Below, piece by piece: positions 51,733-62,961 of a stretch of DNA of 64,000 nt (within the stretch, counting starts at the first letter, position 1; every line of letters begins with the position of its first letter). Under the pieces are notes generated by a model. It was not told where the DNA came from. It did not search any database and was given only the letters and a program-made list of their open reading frames with translations. This DNA is from Eutreptiella sp. 'Long Island Sound 2002' (Eukaryota; Euglenozoa; Euglenophyceae; Eutreptiales; Eutreptiaceae): positions 63,741,725 to 63,805,724 of the forward strand of contig OZ038383.1 in the NCBI GenBank assembly GCA_964036045.1, read 5' to 3'. The translations under genes were made by a program, and so were the position numbers.

Positions 51733-52594
51733 TTACCGTGCACCACTAGAGTTGGATGGGGAGCGAGATGATGAGGATGTGCTGGAGCTTGAGTTGGAGG
51801 AGTCGGAGTCTGGGGCATCATAGGCACCCGAACTACTATCCACTTTCTCTTCATCACAGTCTGAGGAGTTTGATCCGTCACGAGGATCACAATCAGTATT
51901 AGCTACGCCTTGGGTTGCCAAAGCTTGCTCGGCGTCTTGGTCGCCTAGGCGCAACGCCTGGTGCTACCATGCATCCTATTTAGCCTCATCAGCCTTGACC
52001 ATTGCCTCCCGTTGCAATCTCGACTCACCGCGGAGTTTTTTTGTCCTTCTGCCCTCGCTTCTGCCTTTTGGCAGCACGTAGAATCATAGGATCCTTCGTC
52101 TGTACACGGTAGGTCTACCGATTCCAAGCCTAAGCCATCAACCAAACGTCGTGTGGCCTTCTCACGTCTGTGGGGTAGTAGTGGATATTCCCGGCGTAAA
52201 TGGTTTGCATCTTTGATTCCAAACAGCACCACTTTCGGACAAAGTGGGGTAGGTATGGCAATTCTGCAGCCACAACCGATTGCTCGGTCAGTCCAGCGGT
52301 TGTCGTCATAGGCATCGTAGGAGTGGATTGCGAGCTTGGATTCCCACTCAATTGTTTTGCCGGAAAAAAGGTCAACATTGTGCATTCCCGTGGTTGAGGG
52401 GTGTGATTCTCTTGCATCAAGCGCAAGTGTTGCTGGTTGGTTTTGCATTGTTGCTCAAACGTGCTACTGCTTGGCCGCACTGATCCAGACAACTTTTTCC
52501 CGCACAAGCAAAACCAATGGTCACCAGCAGAAGCATTATAAGCTTCTAGTATTCCTGCACATTGTTGCCACGCCGCACTATTTGCGCATAACAA
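51733..52594 (-). pseudogene. Unidentified gene with possible zinc-finger start and Ser-rich acidic tail
   Basis: Frame 52594-52130 reads AGILEAYNASAGDHWFCLCG and KKLSGSVRPSSSTFEQQCKT, then ECTMLTFFPAKQLSGNPSSQ. A W-x-C-x2-C start with downstream Cys and polar helix recalls BED-type or similar fingers, with expected His positions changed. A frame change leads to HLRREYPLLPHRREKATRRL, and frame 51954-51733 ends with SDCDEEKVDSSSGAYDAPDS and a run of Ser. The three parts may be one protein broken by indels or separate exons. No family assigned. Confidence 0.33.
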
Positions 52595-52851
52595 GCCGAC
52601 GAACTACTTGGCAGTAGGGTTGCTTGCAACGTAGGTGGTGCAATTGGTTGCATTTGCACTACCCCTATGGGGCGCAACACGTCATGCACATCAGAAGGAG
52701 TGACAATGATGCATGCAGATCAAAGCATGGGTGTAAGAACTGCAAAATCTTGGGCCCGCTTCCGACGGATGTCTTGAATAGTACACCAGCCAAGTGTGCC
52801 GTTGGCAATGGTGCCTGGCAAAATTTTGGCCCTAACCGTACCTCACCAAAT

Positions 52852-53336
52852 TCAGCATGCTTGCACTTGATTGGGTGAAGTGGCAGTCTGTGGCAAACCA
52901 TCGGGAAGTAGCACAATGTCAACGAGGTCGGCAAGAGTGGAAAACTCGGAGTAGAGTGCACCACCACTTGGAGCCCGGGGGGATCCATGCACATCAACAT
53001 AAAGCCATCGATCATTCTTGCTCCCCATACCAATCAAGAAACCCTCGTACTCCATCAAAAAGCAAATGCACGCGGTTGATGGGGGAGGGGTGCTTGCAAG
53101 GGGGAGGTTTCCTTGGATTTATCCCAAGGAATCAATTCCACGTCTTCAAAGGAGCTGAAATCCAACAACTTGAGGACTTGGAACGACTCATCGGTGCAAC
53201 TAGCACACAACCCGCCACCTCGTGTGATCCAAGTGGTTTGTGCCCCAATAGCGGCGCAAATGGCTTCTAGGAGGGTGTACCCCATGACCATGTTGATGAC
53301 AATGTTGTTGTCAATAACGTTGTAGAAGTGCTGCAT
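52852..53336 (-). pseudogene. Unidentified coding segments
   Basis: Frame 53336-53055 gives MVMGYTLLEAICAAIGAQTT, SFQVLKLLDFSSFEDVELIP and WDKSKETSPLQAPLPHQPRA. After a frame change near 53050, frame 53058-52852 continues YEGFLIGMGSKNDRWLYVDV, HGSPRAPSGGALYSEFSTLA and DLVDIVLLPDGLPQTATSPN. The segments look like one protein of about 160 residues with a single frame change. I do not recognise the family. Confidence 0.38.
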
Positions 53337-53339
53337 GAG

Positions 53340-54384
53340 CTACTGGCACCCAAAGAAAGGAAGGTCCAGCACGCTAAATGGCCTTACAATGCCACTACAT
53401 TGCACCCCACCAATGTGCAATAGGCCCAAATTGGGGTTCAACATTGCTTGTGCACAAACTAGTTGAACTGTTGCCAATTCAACTAGGGTCGTAAAAAAAA
53501 CCTGCAACAAGGGAACGGTATGAAGCAGTATGGCATGGAAAGGAGGTTTCCCGAACCCTCACTTATGCCACACGTAGTTTGCTACCTGTGCTATTGCTAC
53601 TGTGCCTAGAAAAACCGGGAGGTCATTTTGACGAATTTTACCCCAAACCAAGAATCGTGGGGCCCCACAGCCAGCACTCTCGCTTTGTGGCTGAACTTTG
53701 GGCCGCGAGAGACATGTAGGGCTACCAAATTTGTACCAGCAAAATGGGGAATGTTTGGGGACCTCAAAGCAATATGTAGCCTACGCTTACACCATATGAA
53801 ACAGCAACCAGTGGCTTCCAAGAGGTGGTCATTGTGGGGTTCGACAGAAAAATACTGGGGCTGTGAAACTTTTTGATACATAGAGGGTGGGGGGGGGGGT
53901 TCGGGTTGTACCCTTCCTAGGGGAGGGATTACGGGAAAACAGTGATACCGCACATTTTTTTGTGCCCCCCGCCCCCCTTGCTCAAGTTCAACATGATAGT
54001 GGGCCAATGTACATGCGTAGTACTAGTGCACAAAGGGCACATGCGGGCAACTTCGTCACACATTGTGCCTGGACACCTAGCATAGAATGTTGTTATCCTC
54101 AGCATAAGTGCTACGGTCCCCGTTCCCGAAAATGTTCCCAGGGTGGCGTTTCTTCCACGCTTTGCCGCCCCAAGACGGACACCCAGTTTTTCAATCCGGG
54201 GACCGAGGTCGGCTTGGGCATTGGACCCGATATCGGGGGCTCCTTTGGAGGGCGAAATGCATGCAAAAATTTCCGGGCTCCCGCCAGCCCCATCCGTACA
54301 ACTTTCCGGGCAACCTGCTATTACGGCACAATTCCGCGCTACTCAATATTCTTAGTGTTTGACGCCAAACCACGTGCCCAGACC
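53340..54384. other. No gene assigned
   Basis: Short frames only. The segment 54195-54300 (GGGGCTCCTTTGGAGG neighbourhood) has a related stretch at 57895-57930, so part of this is dispersed repeat. A G-run at 53887-53901 lies upstream of the minisatellite. Confidence 0.35.
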
Positions 54385-56105
54385 CTTAAATTTCTACATG
54401 CTGATGGTCTCACACCTCAAACCGGGCCCTAGACCCGGAAGTTCCTCACTGCTGACGGTATCACCACCTGAAACGGGGTGCTGCAGGGTTCATGTCCAAC
54501 TGCCGACGGACTCAAACCTCAAAACACGTGCCCAGACCCTGAAATTTCTAACTGCTGATGGTCTCACGCCTGAGATGTGAGAACATCAACACTTAGAAAT
54601 TTCAGGGTCTGGGCACCTGTTTTGAGGTGTGAGACCATCAGCAGTTAGAAATTTCAGGGTCTAGGCACGTGTTTTGAGGCGTGAGACCATCAGCAGTTAG
54701 AAAGTTCAGGGTCTGGGCACGTGTTTTGATGTGTGAGACCATCAGCAGTTAGAAATTTCAGGGTTTGGGCACGTGTTTTGAGGTGTGAGACCATCAACCG
54801 TTAGAAATTTCAGGGTCTGGGCACGTGTTTTGAGGTGTGAGACCATCAGCAGTTAGAAATTTCAAGGTCTGGGCACCTGTTCTGAGGTGTGAGACCATCA
54901 GCAGTTAGAAATTTCGGGGTCTAGGCACGTGTTTTGGGGTGTGAGACCATCAGCAAATAGAAATTTCAGGGTCTGGGCACCTGTTTTGAGGTGTGAGACC
55001 ATCAGCAGTTGAAAATTTCAGGGGTTTGGGCACGTGTTTTGAGGTGTGAGACCATCAGCAGTTAGAAATTTCAGGGTCTGGGCACGTGTTTTGAGGTGTG
55101 AGACCGTCAGCAGTTAGGGACTTCAGGGTCTGGGCACGTGTTTTGAGGTGTGAGACCGTCAGCAGTTAGAAATTTCAGGGTCTAGGCACGTGTTTTGAGG
55201 TGTGAGACCGTCAGCAGTTAGAAATTTCAGGGTCTGGGCACCTGTTTTGAGGTGTGAGACCATCAGCAATTAGAAATTTCAGGGTCTGGGCACCTGTTTT
55301 GAGGTGTGAGACCATCAGCAGATAGAAATTTCAGGGTCTGGGCACGTGTATTGAGGTGTGAGACCATCAGCAATTAGAAATTTCAGGGTGTGGGCACCTG
55401 TTTCGAGGTGTGAGACCATCAGCACTTAGAAATTTCAGGGTCTAGGCACGTGTTTTGAGGTGTGAGACCATCAGCAGTTAGAAATTTCAGGGTCTGGGCA
55501 CCTGTTTTGAGGTGTGAGACCATCAGCAATTAGAAATTTCACGGACTCGGCACCGGTTTTGAGGTGTGAGACCATCCGCAGTTAGAAATTTCAGGGTCTG
55601 GGCACCTGTTTTGAGGTGTGAGACCATCAGCAATTAGAAATTTCAGGGTCTGGGCACCTGTTTTGAGGTGTGAGACCATCATCAGATAGAAATTTCAGGG
55701 TCTGGGGACGTGTTTTGAGGTGTGAGACCATCAGCAGTCAGAAATTTCGGGGTCTGGGCACGTGTTTTGAGGTGTGAGACCATCAGGAGATAGAAAATTC
55801 AGGGTCTAGGCACGTGTTTTGAGGTGTGAGACCATGAGCAGTTAGAAATTTCAGGGTCTGGGCACGTGTTTTGAGGTGTGAGACCATCGGCAGATAGAAA
55901 TTTCTGAAATTTCTAACTGCTGATGGTCTCACACCTCAGAACAGGTGCCCAAACCCTGAAATTTCTAACTGCTGATGGTCTCACACCTCAAAACACGTGC
56001 CCAGAACCTGAAATTTCTAATTGCTGACGGTCTCACACGTCCAAATGGGTGCCAGAAAATCGTACATCTAACTGTCGATGGTCTCACACCTCGAAACTGG
56101 TTCCC
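54385..56105. repeat. 52-bp minisatellite with two strand switches
   Basis: Unit GTGAGACCATCAGCAGTTAG + AAATTTCAGGGTCTGGGCAC + GTGTTTTGAGGT (52 bp). About 25 units run in this orientation from about 54575 to 55904. Three to four units on each side (54385-54575 and 55905-56105) are in the opposite orientation (CTGATGGTCTCACACCTCAA). Units differ by a few substitutions (CACGTG/CACCTG, CAGCAG/CAGCAA). No coding meaning is apparent. Degenerate units with the same core continue to 57410. Confidence 0.9.
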
Positions 56106-56732
56106 ACATAGTTGAATTTTAGTGCAAGCTATGTACGGTGCTCTGCCACTCCTCAATGAGAAGGTGGCCCGGTTACCATGGCCAGGCGTGGCCAATCACA
56201 AATCCCCGATCCTAGGACCAACTCATGGAGCGCCGAGTTCCCTCACCAACTGTTTAATTTCCAATTGCTGATAGTCTCACACCTCCAGACTGGTCCATAT
56301 CCCCAGCGCCATAAAATGGGACAAAATCAAGGCGGGTCCAAATGGGCACGCTCGCCGAGGCCCAAAAGAATCCCCCTGCCCGAGGGAGCCCTGCGGCTGC
56401 CCCTCTCCACCAGGGCGCCGAGGGCCGTAGCCCTATTAGGCTATGGGCGTGTAGACACCCTCCGGCTGGTGGAAAGGTTAACCCACAAGGCCACAACGGG
56501 GAGAGGACACCCGGGGCCAAAGCCACCGCCGACGCCACCGCCAAACGCAACCGCAGACACCCGGATAGGTTCCTATGTATCTGCTGATGGTCTCACACCT
56601 CCAAATGGATTGCCGGGCCCTTGATAATTCATCGGCTAATGGTCTTACACCTATCTAATGATGGTCAAAGGGATTTTTGGACAGTTCCGTGTCTATCCGC
56701 TGATGGTCTCACACCTCCAAATGGATTGCCGG
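56106..56732. repeat. Degenerate minisatellite-related sequence
   Basis: The core GCTGATGGTCTCACACCTCC recurs at about 56583, 56699 and, less well, 56266. A 116-bp unit starting GCCCTTGATAATTCATCGGC at 56617 is repeated at 56733 and 57252. A proline-rich frame at 56340-56580 is unlikely to be coding. Confidence 0.6.
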
Positions 56733-57251
56733 GCCCTTGATAATTCATCGGCTAATGGTCTTACACCTATCTGATGATGGTCAAAGGGATTTTTGGACAG
56801 TTCCATGTCTATCCGCTGATGGTCTCACACCTCACAGGGGGTTCCCGGACAGGTTCCTATGTAACTGCAGATGGTGTCACACCTCCAAATGGCTTTCTGG
56901 GCCCTTCAAACAAACAACCCATTCACTCAACCCCCTCTACTGTTACGTTTGCGGCGCAAGACAGGCACAAAGGCAAGCAACAAAATGGCACGCAATCAAC
57001 CGAAGGTGGAGTACATCCAACGCCGGCACCTACCAAAAATTCGCACATTGTACAATCAAATCCGGCCGGTTTGGGCGGATAGGGGACCTCAACATGCATG
57101 CCACTGGGCATAGTATCATATGTTTCCATGGTCCCCCATCCCTCCAGTGCCAGACCAATAGACACCTTCATCGGACGCGGCCGGCACTTAAGGGGCTCTC
57201 CGGTCACAAAAAAAAAACTGTACAGAGAGTGGGCGGGGCAGGGCAGGGCAG
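56733..57251. repeat. 519-bp tandem duplication, copy 1
   Basis: Begins GCCCTTGATAATTCATCGGC and is followed directly by a near-identical copy at 57252-57770. Contains two minisatellite cores and ends in GGGCAGGGCAGG. Confidence 0.9.
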
Positions 57252-57770
57252 GCCCTTGATAATTCATCGGCTAATGGTCTTACACCTATCTGATGATGGT
57301 CAAAGGGATTTTTGGACAGTTCCATGTCTATCCGCTGATGGTCTCACACCTCACAGGGGGTTCCCGGACAGGTTCCTATGTAACTGCAGATGGTGTCACA
57401 CCTCCAAATGGCTTTCTGGGCCCTTCAAACAAACAACCCATTCACTCAACCCCCTCTACTGTTACGTTTGCGGCGCAAGACAGGCACAAAGGCAAGCAAC
57501 AAAATGGCACGCAATCAACCGAAGGTGAGGTACATCCAACGCCGGCACCTACCAAAAATTCGCACATTGTACAATCAAATCCGGCCGGTTTGGGCGGATA
57601 GGGGACCTCAACATGCATGCCACTGGGCATAGTATCATATGTTTCCATGGTCCCCCATCCCCCCAGTGCCAGACCAATAGACACCTTCATCGGACGCGGC
57701 CGGCACTTAAGGGGCTCTCCGATAAAATAAAAAAAACTGTACAGAGAGTGGGCGGGGCAGGGCAGGGCAG
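57252..57770. repeat. 519-bp tandem duplication, copy 2
   Basis: Differs from copy 1 by a few substitutions (for example GGTGAGG for GGTGGAG near 57525) and by a changed A-rich stretch near 57722. Followed by (GGGCA)n-type sequence to 57790. Confidence 0.9.
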
Positions 57771-59338
57771 GGTAGGGTAGGGCAGGGCATGTGTTCGATC
57801 ACCTGGTCATTGAAATGAAAAACAAAGGCTACAAACCGGGTCCGGCAAGCAGCTTTTTCCGGGCCCTGTGCGCCAGTCAGCCTGGGCATGGGACCGGATA
57901 TCGGGGGCTCCTTTGGAGGTGGATTTTCAGCCGAAAACTTCTGGGCTCCATGGGACCAAGCCAAAAAAAATCGGACCGCCTTGTGGCATCCATTGCAGCA
58001 GCAAAATGTATCCCAAAAAAGCAAATCGGGAGGAAAATGCGTATGCTAATTCCGTGGTACGCCAATATTCTATGCTAGCCTAGAGGCGAAATGTGACTTG
58101 TGTCCATGAACAACAACTCATTTGTTACGTTATGGCCCAGTTCAAGGGGGGCACACGTTTGCCCACGACAGGTCAAAAGGATCCAATGGGTCCTATGGTG
58201 CCACCAGCACGACAGCATTGTTGACAAACTGCGCAGCAGGCGTATGTCAATGTATAATTGATTCACCCATAGCAAGACCTATGCACTGGCGACTTGTGAT
58301 GGTCGGGTTTCGTGCGAACTCTATGATAGGGTGTTGTGGTCTGGATGTTGTTTTGTTTGGCAGCGGGCATTGTTTCTGCCTTGATGGTGGTTGTTTCACC
58401 AACAAACATGCATAAGAAAAGTTAGAAAGATCAACCGTTGCATAGCAGAAACCTTTAGGCCGCAAAAACCAATGATCTAACTCTAGCATTCCTCTGCAAT
58501 GGTGATTGCCAGGAGATATGCCAGTACATAAACAAAATGCACCGCCAACGCTGACGTACGTAGTTGGTGACCTACGGCTCTGATATTGTAGTTATGTCGC
58601 CACATGCCGTGCTATGAGCTCAGCTTTATAGTTTCCCACACTGCTTGCTTGTTATCGTGCAACATGGTCACGTAACCACGCAGACGACAAATAACGTGCC
58701 GCCCTGCACACTAAAATCCACACTTTTGCCACCTGCTAACTTGCTACCCGGCTCAAGCCAGCTGAACTATCCATCAAGGAACCCCATCCCGCACCTCGTT
58801 CCTTGCGACTCATATAAAGTGGCAGCTACTGACAGCCATGTGAACAGCATCCATGTCTATGACAATACGCTGGCTGGACAAATTTCGGCAATGCATGGAT
58901 TTGTGGCAACCCAACCGCGTGCGCAAAACAAGAGTAGTCCACGCACCGTCACTCTCCGGCACACCCACCCTTTGCCCTTCAATGCTTGGCGCCCAGACAC
59001 AAAAATTGAGAAAAGATATGCACGTGGTTCACAAATACATACAAAACATGTAGGCACACATGGGACAAAAACTCTGAGAAGATGGAGCTACAATATCAAG
59101 GGAAGGCCCACCCAGATACCATTGTGGCAACTGAGGGACAAACCACATGTGTAATCGAAGCTAGGCCACGCCCAAAACCCTTGCAACCCGTCCTTAGGGG
59201 ACCAAAACCCTGTGTTCCTACTTAGCAACCACGCAAGCAATGCCGAGCCTACCTCCCCTCACGAATCCATGCATGTAGTTGGCGCCGAGTGAAAAATTGG
59301 TGTAGGCAATACTCGCCCTAGTACAACAGGCACTGAGG
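57771..59338. other. No gene assigned
   Basis: The longest frame is 58645-59154 (+, 169 aa), rich in Thr, His and Pro, with no motif and no support from a neighbour. I see no RNA gene or clear regulatory site. Confidence 0.35.
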
Positions 59339-61510
59339 TTACCACCAACCTAAAGGATAACCCTTGAGGACTAAATTCCACACCAAGAACCATAGGCTCG
59401 TGCACACATCATCACGCCACCAAGAATAGCAATTACTCTTAGAGAAAAGGGGTGGAAGTTGAGAGCGCCACACGTAGAGCGCATTAGGGGAATAGGGGTG
59501 AACCCGCGTTCGATGCTCGCCCCCACGTGCCTTACTCAGTGACGGAGCAGAGTCGTTAGAAAGGAGTGAGAACCGGCCGAGAGAGGAGGGGCCTAAGATC
59601 GCACCCTCTCCCCACAAAACCACCCCGTCATGCGGCCTCCACTTTAAGGCAAAGCCATGTATGCCACGCAGAACGGCACTTGCATTGAAACGTACCGGAG
59701 GTGGGACATCCACTGAATTATCAGCTAAAACCATGTACGAATTACCTCCATAGTGACCCAACAACAGAAAGGTAAGATTCTCCTGGTCAGGATTGAGAGT
59801 GTCCAAAGGAGAATCCCAAGAAGGAGGAAAAGCCCCTTCGACCACCGACCCATGCACAGGACCGCAACATTTAAAGAAATGACCCACACCACCACGCTGA
59901 AGAGCAAGGGTACTGCGCATGATAGTGTTGAGACGCCCACGTGTGGCGCCGTCTCAGGAAGGCCTGTCAACGAGGACAACAATATGGGCACACACATGAC
60001 CAATACGAAGCACGCGATCCAATGGGGTCCATCACCCTCCGGACCCCTTCTCATTGAAGTCATCTTTAGTGAGTAGGCACACATTGGCGAGGTCAAAACC
60101 TGACCATGATGGCACATAGAGGAAGCAACAGACGGGGCGAAAGTGTAACAGAAAGGTCCCGTTGGAACAACCTGAATGGGGGCAGGGGCAGGGAGGTAAG
60201 GGGGGCATGGTTGGTCTCAGTCCGGAGGAGGGGAGTCCACAATGCAATGCCAGGGGATTTGGGCTCAAATAAGGCTTGTGGGGTCAAAAAGATACAGCTC
60301 ACGCCAAATGTCCAGAGCCCTACTGCATGAGCCCAAATGATCCCTCCATTAAAGACACCCTTTCCTACGTGGACAACAACTACTCCAACCACGATGAAAA
60401 GCACATTCTGATCGAGATCAAAGTGCAGGAAGCGTAAGATAGTTGGTTCTAACACGGGCAAAAAAGATTGGGACATCAAGGTGCTTACTCCGTCCAAATG
60501 CTTACTTTCCTTCCACACGGAAGGAAAAACCTTGCTTAACACATTGTTTAAGGAGGACTTGATCCAGAGCCTAGAGCACCGCTTGCTTCACCTCTACCGC
60601 TGGCAATTCCCAAAACATGTCAATCATATCCACCTCATCAACGAAAAAAATAATAAGGGTATATAAGTAGCAATGGACAATCTTAGAACAACTCTGCAAG
60701 GGGTGATCGCAGAAGGACACAATGTCCCTCCACTTTAGTGCCTCGGCACCCATTCATTACTCTTCCACTTAACTATCTCAAAGACACATGGTGGATGAGG
60801 CAGCACTTCAGTGAGCAAGGTGGGTGCCCGTCATTGGCAGGGGCATAATCCTCGGCACACTCAGCCTGAACTTAAAAAAAATGAATTCATCCAGCCAAGC
60901 TTGCACGGATTCATCAGTCTGAAAAAGCTTCCTAAGGCGCTTAGTGTGAACCGCGTCATCAAGTACCCCTAAAGCGTGTGCACGGGTGAGGATCTCTGGT
61001 GTGACCATAGCCTTAGGGACAGCAACTCAATTGGGCCATCCCCAAGCTGACAACCAGCTTCCAAAAATGATAGAGTCAATCAAGACGATTTCGGAAACGG
61101 AGCTATAGAAGCCCTCGGGCTTGAAAAGCGCTTTGTCCCAAGGGCCCCCCGCGTAGCAAACACCCGTAGGCAGATTGGGGCATCACAGGTCACCGGAGCA
61201 CTTAACTAGGAGGTTACCGTAGTCATTTCTTCGGCGTCCTTCCAAAAAGAACTAAAGAGGCCATACAACAAGACACCGCTCCCCTTACACGAAACCACCG
61301 GCGTATTCGTGAAGCCACCGTCGTTGGCAGCAACAATGGGGACAATGCAAACACTAAGTTGTTCGGCAAACGACGAAAAAGACCACACAACGGCCTAAGG
61401 GGAAGGAAAGACCTTGTTGCGCAGATTCCTCCCAAGAGGCAGCCAGTAACAAGGCCAAAAAGGGCTGGCCATTGGGTTGGGTTCTGTAAGATCACACGTG
61501 GACGTGGCAT
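59339..61510 (-). other. Possible decayed coding region, strand uncertain
   Basis: Several minus frames are continuous but unrelated to anything I know: VLADNSVDVPPPVRFNASAV (59.7 kb), a hydrophobic run CAVPLLFSVVVWVISLNVAV (59.9 kb), LDQNVLFIVVGVVVVHVGKG (60.4 kb) and TPEILTRAHALGVLDDAVHT with QAWLDEFIFFKFRLSVPR (60.9 kb). The plus strand over 60.8-61.1 kb also reads fairly evenly. The hydrophobic runs might be antisense shadows. I do not assign a gene. Confidence 0.25.
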
Positions 61511-62440
61511 TTCGCAAAGAAGGGGAAAGAGAGAGAATGATAGGTCAACAACATGGCAACTACATCACTATGTACAAAATGAGATCATGGATATGCTGTA
61601 AAGGAGGGAGGGCATCAAGATCAACAATCTATACACCAAAACACTTGGAATATGCATTCCCCTCGGTGAATAGGTGGTCTCTATTTTCTATTCTCAACCT
61701 TCTCTACTGCAATGCGCGGTACCTGCGGTGCACCCCATTTCAACACATCTCCAACAGACTGTGGTGGCCGGGGTATAACGGAGACACACTTATGCAACCA
61801 TGCCGTCAAGTCGTCAAAGATAGTGGAAGAGGTAACGTTTTTGTTCTCGCGGGCAACATTTTGACATACTTCACCTACAGTCCCCACGTCCCAGCCAAGA
61901 CTGCAATGTATCTTCGGCTCGTTGGGAGCTAAGTATAAATGTGAAGTTGGGGCTCATTTGGGGATCACCCATGCATTGCGGTGTCTTTGTGCTCGTTTGT
62001 TGTGCTTTTTGCATGCTACGTAATGTGCTTTGAACGGTTTTAGAAGAATTACACCTTCACTTGGTGGAGATTGCAGGGGGGGGGGGCGGGCTATTTTTTT
62101 TAACGGCTTACCTGACTCGGCGACAGAATGCAACGCAAATTAGCCGTCAGTGAGAGCGCTCATTGGGAGCTAATTAGGCGCTCGCTCACGCATCACCCCC
62201 CCCCCTTCGCCTCTAGGGTGCAACGTATTATTGAGATCGACGCAGGATACAGCATGTACAATGTGTTGTACGTGTGCTACATCACGAGACCCTGCGCCCC
62301 ACTGTGAAGGTACAATAATTTCCTTATCTGCTTGGGACTGCTATGTACCCTGCAGGCAGACGGGACATGGGACAGCAACCACCTTGCATACAACAAGTAT
62401 ATGGCATCCCTACTACGCTGAGAAATCTACTACCGTCTAC
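61511..62440. other. No gene assigned
   Basis: Contains a G-run at 62077-62086 and a short inverted pair AATTAGCC/GGGAGCTAATTAGG with GAGCGCTC and GGCGCTCGC near 62150-62195. The sequence after 62220 leads into the piggyBac-like frame and may include its degraded 5' part. Confidence 0.35.
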
Positions 62441-62950
62441 ATTGGTTATTACGGACCGATGTGACGCACTTGATTGAGGAGTGCAACGCCACATGGAGCG
62501 CTACATGGGAAATTGGTGGGGCGGTGTGTGGGGACGAGGCTATCGTTCCCCAATCGGTGGCCGGTTCTTGGGGCTGCGGCACTACGTTGCCCGCAAGACC
62601 CATTCTACGGGCATCAAGTTGTACGTCCTTGCGGACAAGGGGGGTGGGGATACGTCTTCGACGCCTACCTCTACACCAGGCGTGGCGGCAAAGTCCGCCG
62701 CCTTGGGTCATGTTGCAGCAAGTATGACGCCAAGGGTATCATGCGCCTACGGGAGAAGATTGTGCCTCTGTCCGGGGTCTTTTGTAGGGACAGCTTCGTT
62801 GCAAGTCGTGGGCTTGCCGAGGAAGGCGCGGAACAACGCCTGCCGTTCTTCATGGTCTAAAAGCAAGACAAGCGAGATGCCGGCCTTACAAGGGTCGCCG
62901 AGTTTACCCGGGAGGGTCACGTGGCGCGGATAATTGACCGCTATGCTCCC
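62440..62950 (+). pseudogene. piggyBac-like transposase relic
   Basis: Three frames join in order: HLIEECNATWSATWEIGGAV and CGDEAIVP (62461 onward), GGRFLGLRHYVARKTHSTGI and KLYVLADKGG (from about 62550), then GYVFDAYLYTRRGGKVRRLG and REKIVPLSGVFCRDSFVASR with GLAEE (to 62860). PiggyBac transposases have 'DE.m..F+GR......y.p.Kp...GIK.y.lad..tGY......YTG' and later 'CDN.FTS..LA..L'. Both signatures are present, including candidate catalytic Asp residues in GDEAIVP and CRDSF. Two frame changes within 200 bp make it non-functional. The third acid and the C-terminal Cys-rich domain were not found. Confidence 0.6.
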
Positions 62951-62961
62951 GCCCGGTTTTA

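Noticed and set aside
54385-56105. CRISPR-like array
   Set aside because: The whole 52-bp unit repeats with no unique spacers, units vary by scattered substitutions, and the genome is eukaryotic. It is a minisatellite.
56340-56624. Proline/alanine-rich frame downstream of the minisatellite
   Set aside because: Lies between minisatellite cores, GC-rich low complexity, no support from a related copy.
57753-57790. Telomere-like GGGCA/GGGTA repeats
   Set aside because: The units (GGGCAGGGCAGGGTAGGG) are irregular and short, part of the 519-bp duplication, and do not match a plant or algal telomere repeat.
59339-60542. Membrane protein gene on the minus strand
   Set aside because: The hydrophobic stretches are in separate frames with stops between them, and the plus strand over part of the region is equally plausible, so no protein is assigned.
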